DNA of 64,000 bases from Clavelina lepadiformis (taxonomy: Eukaryota; Chordata; Ascidiacea; Aplousobranchia; Clavelinidae). The DNA lies in assembly GCF_947623445.1 (NCBI RefSeq), contig NC_135240.1, positions 26,102,001-26,166,000 of the forward strand, given 5' to 3'. Below, piece after piece: positions 12,570 through 24,323 of this stretch. How positions within the stretch are numbered: position 1 is the first letter of the stretch; every line of letters starts with the position of its first letter. Position numbers and translations under genes: made by a program. Under the pieces are notes generated by a model, which saw nothing but the letters and a program-made list of their open reading frames with translations, ran no database searches and was not told the origin of the DNA.

Positions 12570-15500
12570 TCAAAGCACCGCGTTTGGCTGCGGCAGCAAT
12601 TTACGTTTTCTTGCTACTGCCTTGCTCTTTATCACTTTTGCGGCCACTTCCTCAACAGCAAGCTCAGCACTGACAGCGCTATTGGGAACTTCATTATCAA
12701 CATTTGTGTCTCTGTTTTGCAAGGGTGAAGTGAAGTAAATGGCCCGGTATTTCTTATCTGCAGAGACTGACGTCCTTTCAATTGAAGACCTTGCCTGTGG
12801 AGATGATTCTGCAATGCAATGAATAATGTTTCACCAATTGAAAGTTGCAAAGTACAATGTAAGGCTTCGTATGTTTTGAGAGTATGCTTTCAGAAAACAG
12901 TTAGAACCTCATTGTTGCTTCCAAAAGATTCATCGGTACTAGCAAGAAGATAATGTTTCATAAGAAAGCAATACGTTTGCAAAATATGGAGCTAAAGTTT
13001 CAAGTCATTTAAGGGGTGCCTCCAAAATATACAGGTTCACTTGTATGGTTCAGATATGACATCGTTGTATTCGCAAAGGTCACTAAACCCGCTTGCACCA
13101 CGTGGATCGCTTACAAAAGGGCAAATTCGATTACTTCAAGAGTTGTGGACCCTTATGTGTCTTTTCAATGTGTCAAGTAAACTTGCATAATATGGAGGCG
13201 CCCCTTTGAAATTGCTACCTGAGTCAAACAAGGCTGGCATCCGATTGTAATAAGGGGCATCTTCGGGGCTTGCAATGAACGTGGAGTTTCTCAAGCTCCC
13301 GCTCGAAACTGTCTCGAAACTAGCACTTGAGGACTCGGAAAGGAGTGAATTCTCCAGAAAAAACAAGACGTTAAAGTGCTTTTATAATCACTTTCCAGAC
13401 GTAGGAATCAAATTCTATTTGGAGTTATTTGATACTTACTTCTGTGTTTTTACAACTCTTCTTCTCACATTTGCATTGCTCGGTGCAAATGAGTCCGGCT
13501 TTTCTACAAGCGCATCTCCCTGCGCAGTGAGTTTTTGCACAGGAGCAGTACTTTCGCTGAAATATGCCAGTTTTAAGATTAGGTAAAAATTGAGCAAGCG
13601 AGGCCTTACAGTTTTACTTAGTGAATTCAAGAACTCGCATTTAGCAGCAGTAAATGAATGTCTTATCGGATAAAGTTAAAATAACTAACAATTACTGTAT
13701 TACAAAAAATCTTTGCACAATTGTCAGAGGTCACAGCAAAAAACAACAGTTGCCATCAGGCACTTACCCTACACTTGTCGGCTATGGCTTTGAGTGTTGC
13801 CCTTTGACGTTTTCGGAGGATGGGAGTTGGAACGTAGTCAGAGTCATAATAATCTGAAATTTCATCCTCATCTTCACTCTCGGAAGACATCTCAATGGGC
13901 GCAGACGCTGCACTTTTGTGTTTTTTCTGCAAAGTACAATTCAGTGACCAATGAATTAAATGGTCAGTGAATTGGAATTAAATTTAAAAATTTAAATTTT
14001 GGAGCGTTACGCATTGGAATACATTTTCAAACGTGTCATATCATTGCCAAAACTTGGATTTTAATAAGGATCAAATATATGCCGATTGCTGCCATTACAT
14101 TACTATTAAAAAAAAACTTCATTACCTGTTTCGATTTTGGATTCTTCAGTTTGGTATCAGCCTCCTCAACTATAGGTTGGAAGAGGCTGGGACGAGCTGG
14201 AAGCTTGGTGAGAGGGGGGTCTTTAAATTTCTCCTCTAGTTCCCTCCTCATGGCTTCATATTCGTCACCTTTTCTTAAAAGCTGCTCGATGACAGTTCCC
14301 TGCAAAAAAGGAGAGGAATCAGAAACAAACTAAACGAAGCAAAGTATAATTTTATGGCATGATTGGAAAACTTTCTACACAAATTTCATTGAAACGCGTT
14401 GTGATTGAATGTAAACCTCCAAGTAATGACAGTGACCTGGAGTTTGATCTGCATTGAAAGGTCTGCTTCGCGCTCCGACATACTTTTTTGTAAATTGTCC
14501 GACGCCGATTTGTTCAATTGCTGGGCGAGGAAAACGAGCTGAAAATACAAAAACCTTATCAAAAATTTCCAAAGTTAAAATTGATAAAAAAGGAAACTAC
14601 CAAAGCCATGGGTTACCTGCTCTTGGTGCTGGTCCTCAATGGTGTTTATGTCTGTATCTCGGTCACGTTTCACTGTTGCTAGCTCCGATTCAAGTTGTTT
14701 AAGTTGTGATTGAGCACATCTTAAATCGTCGTTGAGTGACTTTACTTCAGTTTTAATTTCCTCTTCTGACATACGGGTTGAGACCATCTAAACGTGACGT
14801 GGGAAAACACAAATGCACAGAAATGACGTTAATGTTTGTTAACTGGTGGCTTTAGAAGCCGAAAGGTTATCACAATGCTGTAGTTACATGCTCCAAAAGA
14901 ACCTATTAATTAATAAACGTGAAATTAGCAATCAATTTAGTCATATTGAGTTTTCTGGAGCCATCACATACAAGGCAAAAGAGATGTTTCATTATTGATC
15001 TTGCTTCTGCGATGCTCGTTATTTGGATGAACCTGGCCTGTTGTCGGGTTCTTGTGTCTCTAGCATCGGCCAGTTTACTTCGAAGATCTTTTATCTGGGC
15101 TACCTTGAGCTCACATTCGTCACCAAGCTCACGTTTTCTTCTCTGTGCTTCTTCCAAATCACTCATGGCGTAAGTTCGTCTCTAAAAATGGATAGAAGTG
15201 TTGTAGTTTTCGGTATTTTACGGGTACGAGTTCAAGAATAATCCAAATAACGTATGTTTTTACATTTACACTCAGAGGCGACACAAACGAACCCGTTTGC
15301 TTTGTGAAGCCGTTTCACGAGCGAGTTCATCCAGTTGCCCTTGCACTGAGCGTAAGTCTTCTTCGAGAGTGTCCAAATGCTTTTTTGCTTCTTTAGACCT
15401 TAACGCTATTTCGATGTCCTCTTCCAACCATACCTAATAAGTAAATATATTTATAATGCATGCATTTTGCAAGTACGACTTACTATGGGAAAAAGATGGT

Positions 15501-18500
15501 CTATTTTCTGGTTGCTAATCTAACCTTCATGCGAGTATTGGCACTGTCAAGGGTTTTTGTTTGAGACTGTTGTCGTTTGGCAGCTGCTGCTTTCTGCTTG
15601 CTGAGTGCATCTTTCAATCTTCTGTTGGACGCTGCCGCCTCTTCTGTTTTGCGACGAAGAACATTCTTCTGCTTTTGAAAATCTCTTTCCAGTTTCACGA
15701 TTTCAAACTGACGCTTGCGGTTCTAGATTCATAGGAGTAAAATTACCGTGACACATGTTGGTTACAAAATTGTGTGTAAATGACCATGAGAAACATCCCA
15801 GAGATTAAATTTTAAACATAACACACAAATCTTAGGTGTGGGGGTAAGGACCTAGAACGTCACAGCATGGTACATTATGATCATGGTGCTGTGTTTACCT
15901 TTTCCTTCAGCTGTTTCACCTCCCTTTCCTTTTCCTTTCTCCATGTTTGGAATTTGCTGCTTTCTTCTTTGATCTGCCGCATCAGCTTGACTCGGTATGA
16001 TTTCATGCTCTGGATGTCGCTGAAATACACAAATAACTTCAACTTCAGGCACAAAACGGTCCAAAACCTTACCTTGTCACACTCGGTAAAAGTCGGCTTG
16101 TAAAAGTAAAGTAAAAGTTTGTATAAAAATTTTTGGAAAGAGCTGAACTAAACACTCACCTGTTAAGTTGAGTAATTTTTTGATCACTTTGCGCTTTTAA
16201 TTTAGACATTTTTTCTTTTTCTTTCTTTTCGAGTTTGAGTTCCTTGATTTGATTTTCCAGTTCCGTCAGCCTCACTCTGCGGCGTTCACTCAATCTAAAA
16301 ATAAACAGTCTGGTTAGCTTTTAAGTTTTGAAGCAGCTACATTGCTTTTAAACAGTTATAAATATTGCACTGTTTAACTGAAAGTTACAAGATTTATTAT
16401 CTGTTACTGACTTTTTACTTTCATTAGTTTTAGTGGCTGCTTCCAGAGCAACAGCGAGGTTGTCCCTTTCGTTCTGGAGGTCTAATAACTCCTTGTCCAA
16501 TTTTGTCAGTCTCTCCTCATACTGGTTCCTCCACGCTCCAATGTTCTCCTCATTTGCGCTCATCTTCTTAGCTAGCTCTTCCTGAAAACATGAAATTAAG
16601 AGGAAGCACCACCGATAAGAAATTGCAGTAACATAAAAATCGATCTAAAAAATTTGGAAAAGTGCAAAATTATTTTCCAAGAATGAAAATAAGCAGCTCA
16701 CCTTCATTGAAAGAGCTTTGGTTAGTTCTTGCAGCTGATTGGTGAGTTTCGCTGTTTTCAGAAGGTGTTCTGTCTTGACAGCATTGTGGTCTTTACCTTC
16801 TGCAGCTAGAGTGCCTGAAAAAAAAATATATTCTACTTGTTTGAGCTGGCTTACAATCACAACATACTCTGGTCTTATCGTACCATCTGCTGATGTATTT
16901 GGGGTGTCATCGCATTCAGCTTCCAAAGTTCTTGTCAGGGTTGTCACCATGTCCTCTGTTGTATCAGTTTGTTCATTCATCTATAACGACAGGTAGAATA
17001 GTGAATCATATGAATGGACACATCATCATCAGATGAAAATGATCTACAACTTAAGCCCTTCTTTTTACTCCTTTACTAACGTAACAGCATGACAGAAATT
17101 GTTTTCAGAATTTAGGTTATTTTGAGCATGACCTGCTTTTCTAGCAACTTTGTTCTCAAATTACGAAGTTTTTGGACGCATTCCCGTTGAATTGTTTCTT
17201 CGACAGCTTCCTCGGCCAGCGAGAGGTCGTGAGGGTTCGTAGCAACATCCCGTGCCTCAGTCTGCAGATCTGAGATCCATGACTGGAGGTTATCCAAAGC
17301 CATGTCATTGTTGATGGCCTGGAAAAACAATGAATTGTGCCATAAAGTACCAGCAGAATGAGATAGGAAATTACCAATACACTAATTTGCTACAGTCGAG
17401 CCATGACTGACAGTGTGTACATTTCCACAGAGTCACCATATTGTTTACTTACTTTTTCACACAATTCAGTGTTGCTGTCCAACAGCTTTTGCATTTCTTC
17501 CATGAGTTGTTGATTTTCCCCTTCCAATCTTGTCAGTTGTTCATGTGTCTTTGGCGAATCCCTTTCCACCGAAGTTGTGCCACTGGTTTCAAGTAATTTC
17601 AGGCGCAACTGCTGCACCTGATAAATATCACGCACACTATATAAAAAATTTATGACAGAGCAATAGAAAGTGGACATGTTTATTGGAAATTCAAGATGTA
17701 TTATACAACTGCTATCAAAGTGCGGATCTAGCTGATGTGGGAGCTTGGGCACAAACCTCTTTCCGCAGAGAGACAAGCTCAGCCGTAACAGGATCTCGGT
17801 TGACCACTGCTTTATTTTTGATTTTCCGTGCGCGATCAGCGTAACGCAGCGTGTTTATTGTCTCCTCGGCGTTACTGTCTGCTGGGCTTATGCATGCAAT
17901 CATGACGGTAAGGCTGTTCCCACCCAGAGAATCTGAGATTAAGGCAAATGTAATATATCTAATTTATACGCAGAGTAGAATAATACATAATTGTAAAACA
18001 GATAAGTATACTGCACTACATTAACTGAACAAGTCAACCAAACACCAACTTCAATTGATTTAATGCGGCAAACTTTATGTACATAGTTATATCACATGTT
18101 TTTACCTTGAAGCAAGCGAGTCAGTTTTGATACTCTGTAGGGTATGTGCTGGCCATGCTGCCCTTCACCGAGAGCACTGATGACATTGCCGAGAGCGAGT
18201 AAACCGGCGTTAATTTTTATCCCTTCCTGCAAACGTTCTCCTTCTGCTCTGGTCCGTTTTGCACGTTCAGAACCGGCCAGATCGACGAGATGAAACTTGG
18301 AACACGTCAATTCATCTCTACAAATTATGGACATTGCAGTGAATATACCATGTTATAAAACATTTGCTACAAGACACAGAACTGCGATGGATTTCATCCC
18401 ATTCTCACGGGTCATTGATGGATCTGGATTCAAGGATAATGGTGAATATGGCATGGGATCGGGATGAAGTGGCATTCATTGCGGTTGATCCGGTCGACCG

Positions 18501-19650
18501 ATGCGCGTTTCCTCTCTCCATGTAATCAAGCGTGTCCACTGCACTTGCCACCAATGCCTCGGTCAATCCTACAATTATGAACAGTAAGTATACTTCACAG
18601 CATCATAAACTCCTATGGCTACATCTACAAGTATAGGATTGCTAGGTGGGCATGTTGGCAGTTTATATCTTTTATGTGCAATGTATATATATCTTTTTAC
18701 TCCAGTATAAAAATCTGTGGTACCAGCTATTCTTATTGAGCCATCAATATTTTCTCGTATCGTTAAAGTCTGCTTGCGTGAATTGCTTAAAAGATCTTTG
18801 AGCTCCTCCTTATAAATCTGCACAACATTTGAAGTGTTGTAAGTGTTTATATGCACAATACTCACATACACCACACACACATACCGTAATTTAACGAAAT
18901 TACAAACTACAAAGCTTTCTTTCCAACAAACATTATATAATATATAGTTTTTTAATTATGTTTTTTTCAAACATAACGGAAATGTTATTTTCCATTTATG
19001 TTATTTATAAGTCTCTTACTTCTACATATGACACTTTAACAAGAAATTCATGTGTCGTTCGTTTTTCAATGCCGTCAAATATGTCTTTTATAACTCTAGG
19101 GATAATCCCACTAGATAGATCAGTGACCTCACATTGCGACACACAGTGGGCCGAACCCATTGAATATGTTTTTCCACTGCCTGTCTGACCATATGCGAGT
19201 ACCGTTCCATTATAACCTGTTAAACAACGCAGCGTACCAAAAATTCATAGTAAAGTTTATACAATGTTTGACATTCAAAGTTAGCCAAAAACATTATGCT
19301 TAAAGACCTTTAAAAATTCCATCGATTAGAGGTAAGACGGCCTTCTGATAAACTTTTTCTTGCTCTGAATGTGGGTTGAAAACATAGTCGAATGTGAAGG
19401 CTCTGTTGCTATTGACAATGACCTAAAAGGACACATTTTAAATGTTTAGAAAGCAACAACTACATATATATGTCAGATTATAAAAGTATGCAGAAGTAAA
19501 AAGTAAAAGGCAAACAAAGATCCACACCTGCTGTGCCTCATTGATGAAATTAACGCATTCCTTTGCACCTTCAGATAATTCCCATTGAAGCAATGGGCGT
19601 GACCTTACAGCCACACGAACAGGAATAACTTTTTCTCCAGGATGTCCCAT
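12570..19650 (-). CDS. KIF4: Chromokinesin KIF4
   Basis: Twenty-four exons join in phase to about 1235 residues (human KIF4A has 1232): 19528-19650, 19308-19422, 19020-19216, 18724-18817, 18409-18568, 18106-18317, 17757-17932, 17453-17617, 17133-17318, 16884-16980, 16702-16814, 16412-16581, 16160-16294, 15899-16019, 15525-15722, 15293-15433, 14972-15181, 14617-14787, 14437-14538, 14126-14299, 13768-13926, 13440-13556, 13219-13351, 12570-12808. The N-terminal motor has the P-loop GQTGSGKT (89-96), switch I NATSSRSH (208-215) and switch [10 protein letters not shown] (241-248). A long coiled coil follows, with the KIF4-diagnostic [19 protein letters not shown]. The tail holds a nine-cysteine motif (YCSCAKTHC to CKCEKKSC, about 1077-1108) like the Fe-S-binding domain of KIF4A. 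The family works in chromosome condensation and in sizing the anaphase midzone with PRC1. A retained last intron would instead end the protein at 13136. Confidence 0.93.
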
Positions 19651-19844
19651 CTTTAATTGTGACACTTATCTTATATACAGCATAACTAATAACTAGACAA
19701 AATGCAAATGAAAGGTCAACTGTGCAGGTCATGAACGATTCAGATCAATGTAATGTATATCATACTTGCTTTTGCATGTGCTATTTCTAAACATGAAAAA
19801 TTTGGCTGCTTGCATTTAAAAGTAACATTCTTTTCGGTCTAGAT

Positions 19845-19958
19845 CAGGCATCACCAAACTTTTTTCACAAAGTGCAGAACAAGCATGAAAACTGACTATC
19901 GCGGGCCAGACAAACGAATCTCTCGGGCCAGATCCTGTCCGTAGTTTGGTGAACCTTG
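19845..19958. mobile_element. hAT-type MITE, 114 bp
   Basis: The terminal inverted repeats are CAGGCATCACCAAACT on the left and the complement of CAAGGTTCACCAAACT on the right, 16 bases with three mismatches. An 8-base target duplication flanks it: GTCTAGAT at 19837-19844 and GGCTAGAT at 19959-19966, seven of eight matching. Inside are two GGGCCAG blocks, common in hAT-derived MITEs. There is no coding capacity. Confidence 0.75.
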
Positions 19959-21570
19959 GGCTAGATCATTGTTAGTGCATTAAGCAAAATTATTAGTAAC
20001 CCAGCGTACAGAGATAGCAAATCCTGACCTGTTGACTAGTGTGGAATGTAATATTTCTGTGCATCAAACAGTAAAATTGTTAATATTAATAATTGATGTG
20101 CACAAACTGCACATCCATAACTGTGCAACCGGTGACTGGTTTTAGTGGAGCAAACAATAGTTGTGCTCCAGTTTTGATGAAAAAGGTAGGATCGGGTAGT
20201 CAGTCTGAGAAAGTACCCAATGTCCACAAGTTTTACCAAAAAATTGCTACTTTAGTATTCACTTTTGGTCCAATTTAATGGAGTTCTTGCAGGTAGTAGG
20301 AAAGATTCTTCTTCTAACTGCACACCAAATTTCAAGTCTTTTTAAGTTCCATCGCGTCAAACTCAATCACATCGGAAAAACCTGATTTTCAAGTCTGAAA
20401 TGAAATTTTGATGTCCTGCGCATAAACTGTGATATTTCAAAATGAGTTAGAGAGCTCTTTTCTCGCACTCTTGGGCGTTAATTCCTCCTTTATGTTTATT
20501 TAAATTTTTGTTGAGCTATCTTTTCTGTAGGTTTTTTATTTTAACTACTTTTCTCTGCTTGTGCCTGCATTTTGTGGCGGAGCCAGTGTACAAAAAGATT
20601 GACTATGGCAAAATGCATTGTTATCGATACTAAATTAACATTAAAAAAGATATTTATATACCGATTTAAACCACATATGTATATATTAAAATATAATATT
20701 TAACAAGCACATTTACCTCCCTGCTTTTATTTGCCTTTGCATTTAAGAAATAAGAAATAAACATTTGAGAAATAATTGAGACGATATTCCCATATCCAGA
20801 TGTCAGATTGATGATCTATTTTATTTAGAATAAATCTTAATTTTCGGTACAGAAGCTGACAGAAAAAGCATGCTCGTACCGTTGGTTATAAATTGTTTCC
20901 AATTGAATTTTGCCTAGGCTACACGCAATTATTTTGTTTCGCTAATTTAAAGTATCTCGCAACTTCCCGTCATACCAATCGTTTTCGTGTTTGTTATACA
21001 TCGTACAATCTTCAACCACTGCATGACAGAAACAATTTGTTAAGTTTACCTGACATTTTCTGGTGATGTTTGAAGTAAGTTTTTGCAGATTAAGGCTGAA
21101 TTTACTAATAAAAAATCGTCCAAACATTAAATACTGAAAAGATCTGATAGGCCTATCTATGTTTAAAAAACCACTAATCAGAAAACGGTGAACGAGTAGG
21201 CTACATGACTAAATGTGAAACAGACAAATTTTTTTTGTTGTACGCTGGCGGAAATCTCATTGACTGTCTCCATTCGAAGAAAATCTGAACACACTGCAAA
21301 GTAGTTACAATTACTTAAGGCTCTCCATAAACTCCTCAGTTCTGTTATCAGCAGTAGTTAGGCGAAGTGAGGAAAACGTATAGATCAACACTCATTATCT
21401 TGCACACCACAAACTCTCAGGTTTACGAAAAGCTAAGCAAACAAGGCAAAGCTGGTTTTTGCCAACAAAGCATTGAAGCTTCAGTGCTTGCCACTATGCC
21501 AAACTTTGGAACTAAGCTTAAACTAATGTATGAAATTAACAACACTACGGTTAACCTTTGAATGCGAGTC

Positions 21571-21800
21571 TAACTGGAAAGTATAGGCTAGAGTAGTTTT
21601 CGATGAGAACCTGTGTGGGAAAAGATACCATTTTTGGTGTGATGGTGTGAACTAAAGCCTTCAATCTTTGTCTATTTATTATAAATTGGAGTTAACCAAC
21701 CAGCCCAACTGGAAACTACAGCAGTTTTCGACAAAAAATCCTGATTGTGCGTGCAAAGATGGAAATTTGCGTGTGATGGCGTGCACCTAAGCTACTGGAC
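21571..21800 (+). repeat. Dispersed repeat, tandem dimer of a unit of about 135 bp
   Basis: Two diverged copies start at about 21572 and 21707, each opening with AACTGGAAA followed by a GTTTTCGA block, a TGTGATGG block and an ACTAAAGC/ACCTAAGC block. Related single copies lie at 55649-55767 and 56349-56412 in RPL9 intron 2. The family is unidentified and shows no coding potential. Confidence 0.6.
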
Positions 21801-22364
21801 AACTGTGTGGATGGCCTAGTTTATTTTTTAGTTCATATTTCTGTGGTTTTGGTTATCAAGCTATAGGTTCTCAATGTTTAAGTATGATGCCGCACCAGTA
21901 CAAAGGTCAGCAGATTGGTACGGTACAATATAGCCTAGGCCTAGTGTAAATGTAGGTACACTGCTACACTACACGCAATAAAAAGCCTGAAAAATCCGAC
22001 TCTAAAAATCTTCCGCATTCCTGCTGACCTAACTACAGAACGCTGTCCAACAACAACCAAAATAGCCCAACAATCAACTTCGTTTTCAGCTTAGGGCAAA
22101 GCAGTGAAGCACCTCAAGCCGCAACATTTTCTTCAAAAATGGTGCGTAACTGGATGACTGCGCACGCCGGTCAACCATGAAAGGATATTAACATCTCATA
22201 AAATAATAATGTATGTGTCAAGTGAAAATTGCATAAGCATTACAATACTAGAGTAGGTTGGTATTACTAGTTAAAGTATTACAAGATTAGTGTTTGGTAC
22301 GTTTTTTCATTTTGTTTAACTGTCGTTATTGCATAAACATAATTGTATTTATTTGTATTAACCT

Positions 22365-22939
22365 TGCAGGGTTTATGCAGCTGCAGAGTTTATCGGTCTT
22401 AACTTATGTTATTTTGACTTAATTTACCTAGGTTTATATTATAACAGATACAGTTTACCAGAAAAGGTTTTTATTGTAGGTGCTGTACACTTTTTCAATA
22501 TTACGCATAACCAAAAACATAGTAATACCACTGCTAATAAGATGTCTATTGAATTGCAATCACCATGATTAACGTAGTACGATCGTAAAACTCTCTGTAT
22601 CTCTCCCTTTGGCGATTTCTCGTGTAGAAGTTCGAGCTTATAAAACGTGGAGCGATGTGAGAGGAAATATTCGACAAAAAAAGCACGAACATTTCAAAAC
22701 GTGTGAACGAGAAAAACAATGCGTTGGCAATGGAGGTTACATTCAGTTAAAACTGACGCGTTTTGAAACGACCTGATAACGTACTAAAAGGAGTTTTCAC
22801 ACGAAGTTATTCAGAGTAAGTTTTCAAATATCCAACGATAATTGCAGTGTTATCAAAAAACAAAACTCCAATCAATAACTGGAAAACTCTTTTCCAAGAA
22901 TGATGTAATGGTATTAAAAATGCCACCCAGGCCGCTACA
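22365..22939 (-). repeat. Left (3') LTR of the retroelement
   Basis: This 575-base direct repeat is the downstream LTR in element sense. It ends next to the purine-rich tract at 22940-22952. It lacks a segment of about 68 bases that the other LTR has near its left end. Confidence 0.85.
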
Positions 22940-23066
22940 TTCCTCCCCCGCTACGGAAGGAAAACATTTGACAATTAAAATGGTGATGGTGAACACACTG
23001 ATGATTAAAATGGTGAACACACTGATGATAACAATGGTGAGCATGCACAAACAACAAACTGAATAT

Positions 23067-23639
23067 TTACAGATGACAGAATAAATACATGTTGGTGGAT
23101 AACTCCAAGAGCAACAGGTTTTGCAAATATTGTTTGAACTGTTCATATTGCAGAGTTTCATCGGGAATACCGCCTGCCATTTCATCAAAAAACTGCAGCA
23201 AGTGGGCCAAATGGACAGCAGATGTGGCTGCTATCATGGTAAAGATTTTTCCCACTAAATGAAATTGTGGGACCAGCTGGAACGTTTCCTCCAGTCGCTG
23301 GAACCAAAGTAGTAGATCCTCAGCCGAAGTGGTTGGTGGCGCAGGAAATGCAAGAATCGGCACTGAAATGTCTTTTCCATACAGTTGAAATTGTTTGTGT
23401 ACTGGCCGAAGCACCGTTCTTTGCCAATCCGCCAGATCAGCGCGCCGGGGCATGAAGTAATTAGAGCCTTGTTCACCCGGTCTGATAATTGGTAGTTGTG
23501 GAGGGAGAGACGACTGTGGAAACGGTGAATCGGGTCCCGTGAGATCGATAAAGGCAACCAATGGCGATGACACAGCCGGAGTATCAGAAGTAATATCGTC
23601 AATTTGAATGTCAGCCGAAGAATCAGGAAACACAGACAA
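23067..23639 (-). CDS. Gag-like ORF of the LTR element
   Basis: An open frame of about 190 codons lies between the LTRs. Its N-terminal part is acidic and Ser/Pro-rich. The C-terminal part is a helical stretch with LLLWFQRLEETFQL and EQFKQYLQNLL, which recalls the WF-R-E-F pattern of Ty3/Gypsy capsid regions. It is shorter than a full gag and has no zinc knuckle or pol, so it is treated as a fossil remnant. Confidence 0.6.
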   Translation of the reverse strand: MSVFPDSSADIQIDDITSDTPAVSSPLVAFIDLTGPDSPFPQSSLPPQLPIIRPGEQGSNYFMPRRADLADWQRTVLRPVHKQFQLYGKDISVPILAFPAPPTTSAEDLLLWFQRLEETFQLVPQFHLVGKIFTMIAATSAVHLAHLLQFFDEMAGGIPDETLQYEQFKQYLQNLLLLELSTNMYLFCHL

Positions 23640-23677
23640 TCAGAAGGTTGCGTGTTCAAATCACGTCGGGGTCACCA
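23639..23677 (-). other. Primer-binding region matching the 3' part of tRNA-Trp
   Basis: Read on the plus strand, these 39 bases match, from memory, the 3' part of animal tRNA-Trp(CCA). They cover the 3' side of the anticodon stem, variable loop, complete T arm with TTCAAAT, acceptor strand ending GGGGTCA, and the added CCA. The element sense strand is therefore complementary to the tRNA 3' end, three bases from the right LTR. Ordinary primer sites are about 18 bases. The 5' half of a tRNA is absent, so this is not a tRNA gene. Confidence 0.85.
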
Positions 23678-23680
23678 AAA

Positions 23681-24323
23681 TGCAAGGTTTATGCAGCTGC
23701 AGAGTTTATCGGTCTTAACTTATGTTATTTTGACTTAATTTACCTGCTGAATTAATTGTCTGACTCTATTGTTGCGTGCGGTTAGAATTCTCTAACCTCT
23801 TGTCAGCCGAAAGTTTTTATATTATAACAGATACAGTTTACCAGAAAAGGTTTTTATTGTAGGTGCTGTACACTTTCTCAATATTACGCATAACCAAAAA
23901 CATAGTAATACCACTGCTAATAAGATGTCTATTGAATTGCAATCACCATGACTAACGTAGTACTTTCGTACAACTCTCTGTATCTCTCCCTTTGGCGATT
24001 TCTCGCGTAGAAGTTCGAGCTTATAAAACGTGGAGCGATGTGAGGGGAAATATTCGACAAAAAAAGCACGAACATTTCAAAACGTGTGAACGAGAAAAAC
24101 AATGCGTTGGCAATGGAGGTTACATTCAGTTAAAACTGGCGCGTTTTGAAACGACCTGATAACGTTACTAAAAGGAGTTTTCACACGAAGTTATTCAGAG
24201 TAAGTTTTCAAATATCCAACGATAATTGCAGTGTTATCAAAAAACAAAACTCCAATCAATAACTGGAAAAATCTTTTCCAAGAATGATGTAATGGTATTA
24301 AAAATGCCACCCAGGCCGCTACA
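23681..24323 (-). repeat. Right (5') LTR of the retroelement
   Basis: This 643-base direct repeat is the upstream LTR in element sense. It matches the left LTR closely over its whole length, apart from an additional segment of about 68 bases after its first 70 bases. Confidence 0.85.

Larger units (their letters stand above)
19651..22364. other. Intergenic region upstream of KIF4
   Basis: No coding exon is supported. It contains a 114-base hAT-type MITE (19845-19958) and a tandem pair of a dispersed repeat (21571-21800). The KIF4 promoter should lie just right of 19650, but I cannot point to a core element. Confidence 0.55.
22365..24323 (-). mobile_element. LTR retrotransposon, internally reduced, probably Ty3/Gypsy-like
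   Basis: Two direct repeats (22365-22939 and 23681-24323) start TG and end CA on the plus strand and bound a 741-base interior. A 4-base target duplication, ACCT, flanks the whole (22361-22364 and 24324-24327). The element reads on the minus strand. The right LTR is upstream, and a primer site complementary to tRNA-Trp lies just inside it. A gag-like ORF follows, and a purine-rich tract (complement of 22940-22952) precedes the left LTR. No protease, reverse transcriptase or integrase is present, so it cannot be autonomous. Apart from one length difference of about 68 bases, the LTRs differ at only about 2% of positions by eye, which suggests a recent insertion. The family call rests on a faint gag resemblance and the layout. 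Confidence 0.85.

Noticed and set aside
12402-12728. Plus-strand open frames over the KIF4 3' end
   Set aside because: They overlap the better-supported minus-strand last exon of KIF4 and show no splice context or similarity.
23639-23677. Possible tRNA-Trp gene
   Set aside because: Only the 3' part is present, it already contains CCA, and it lies exactly at the primer site of the LTR element. There is no D arm or A box upstream.
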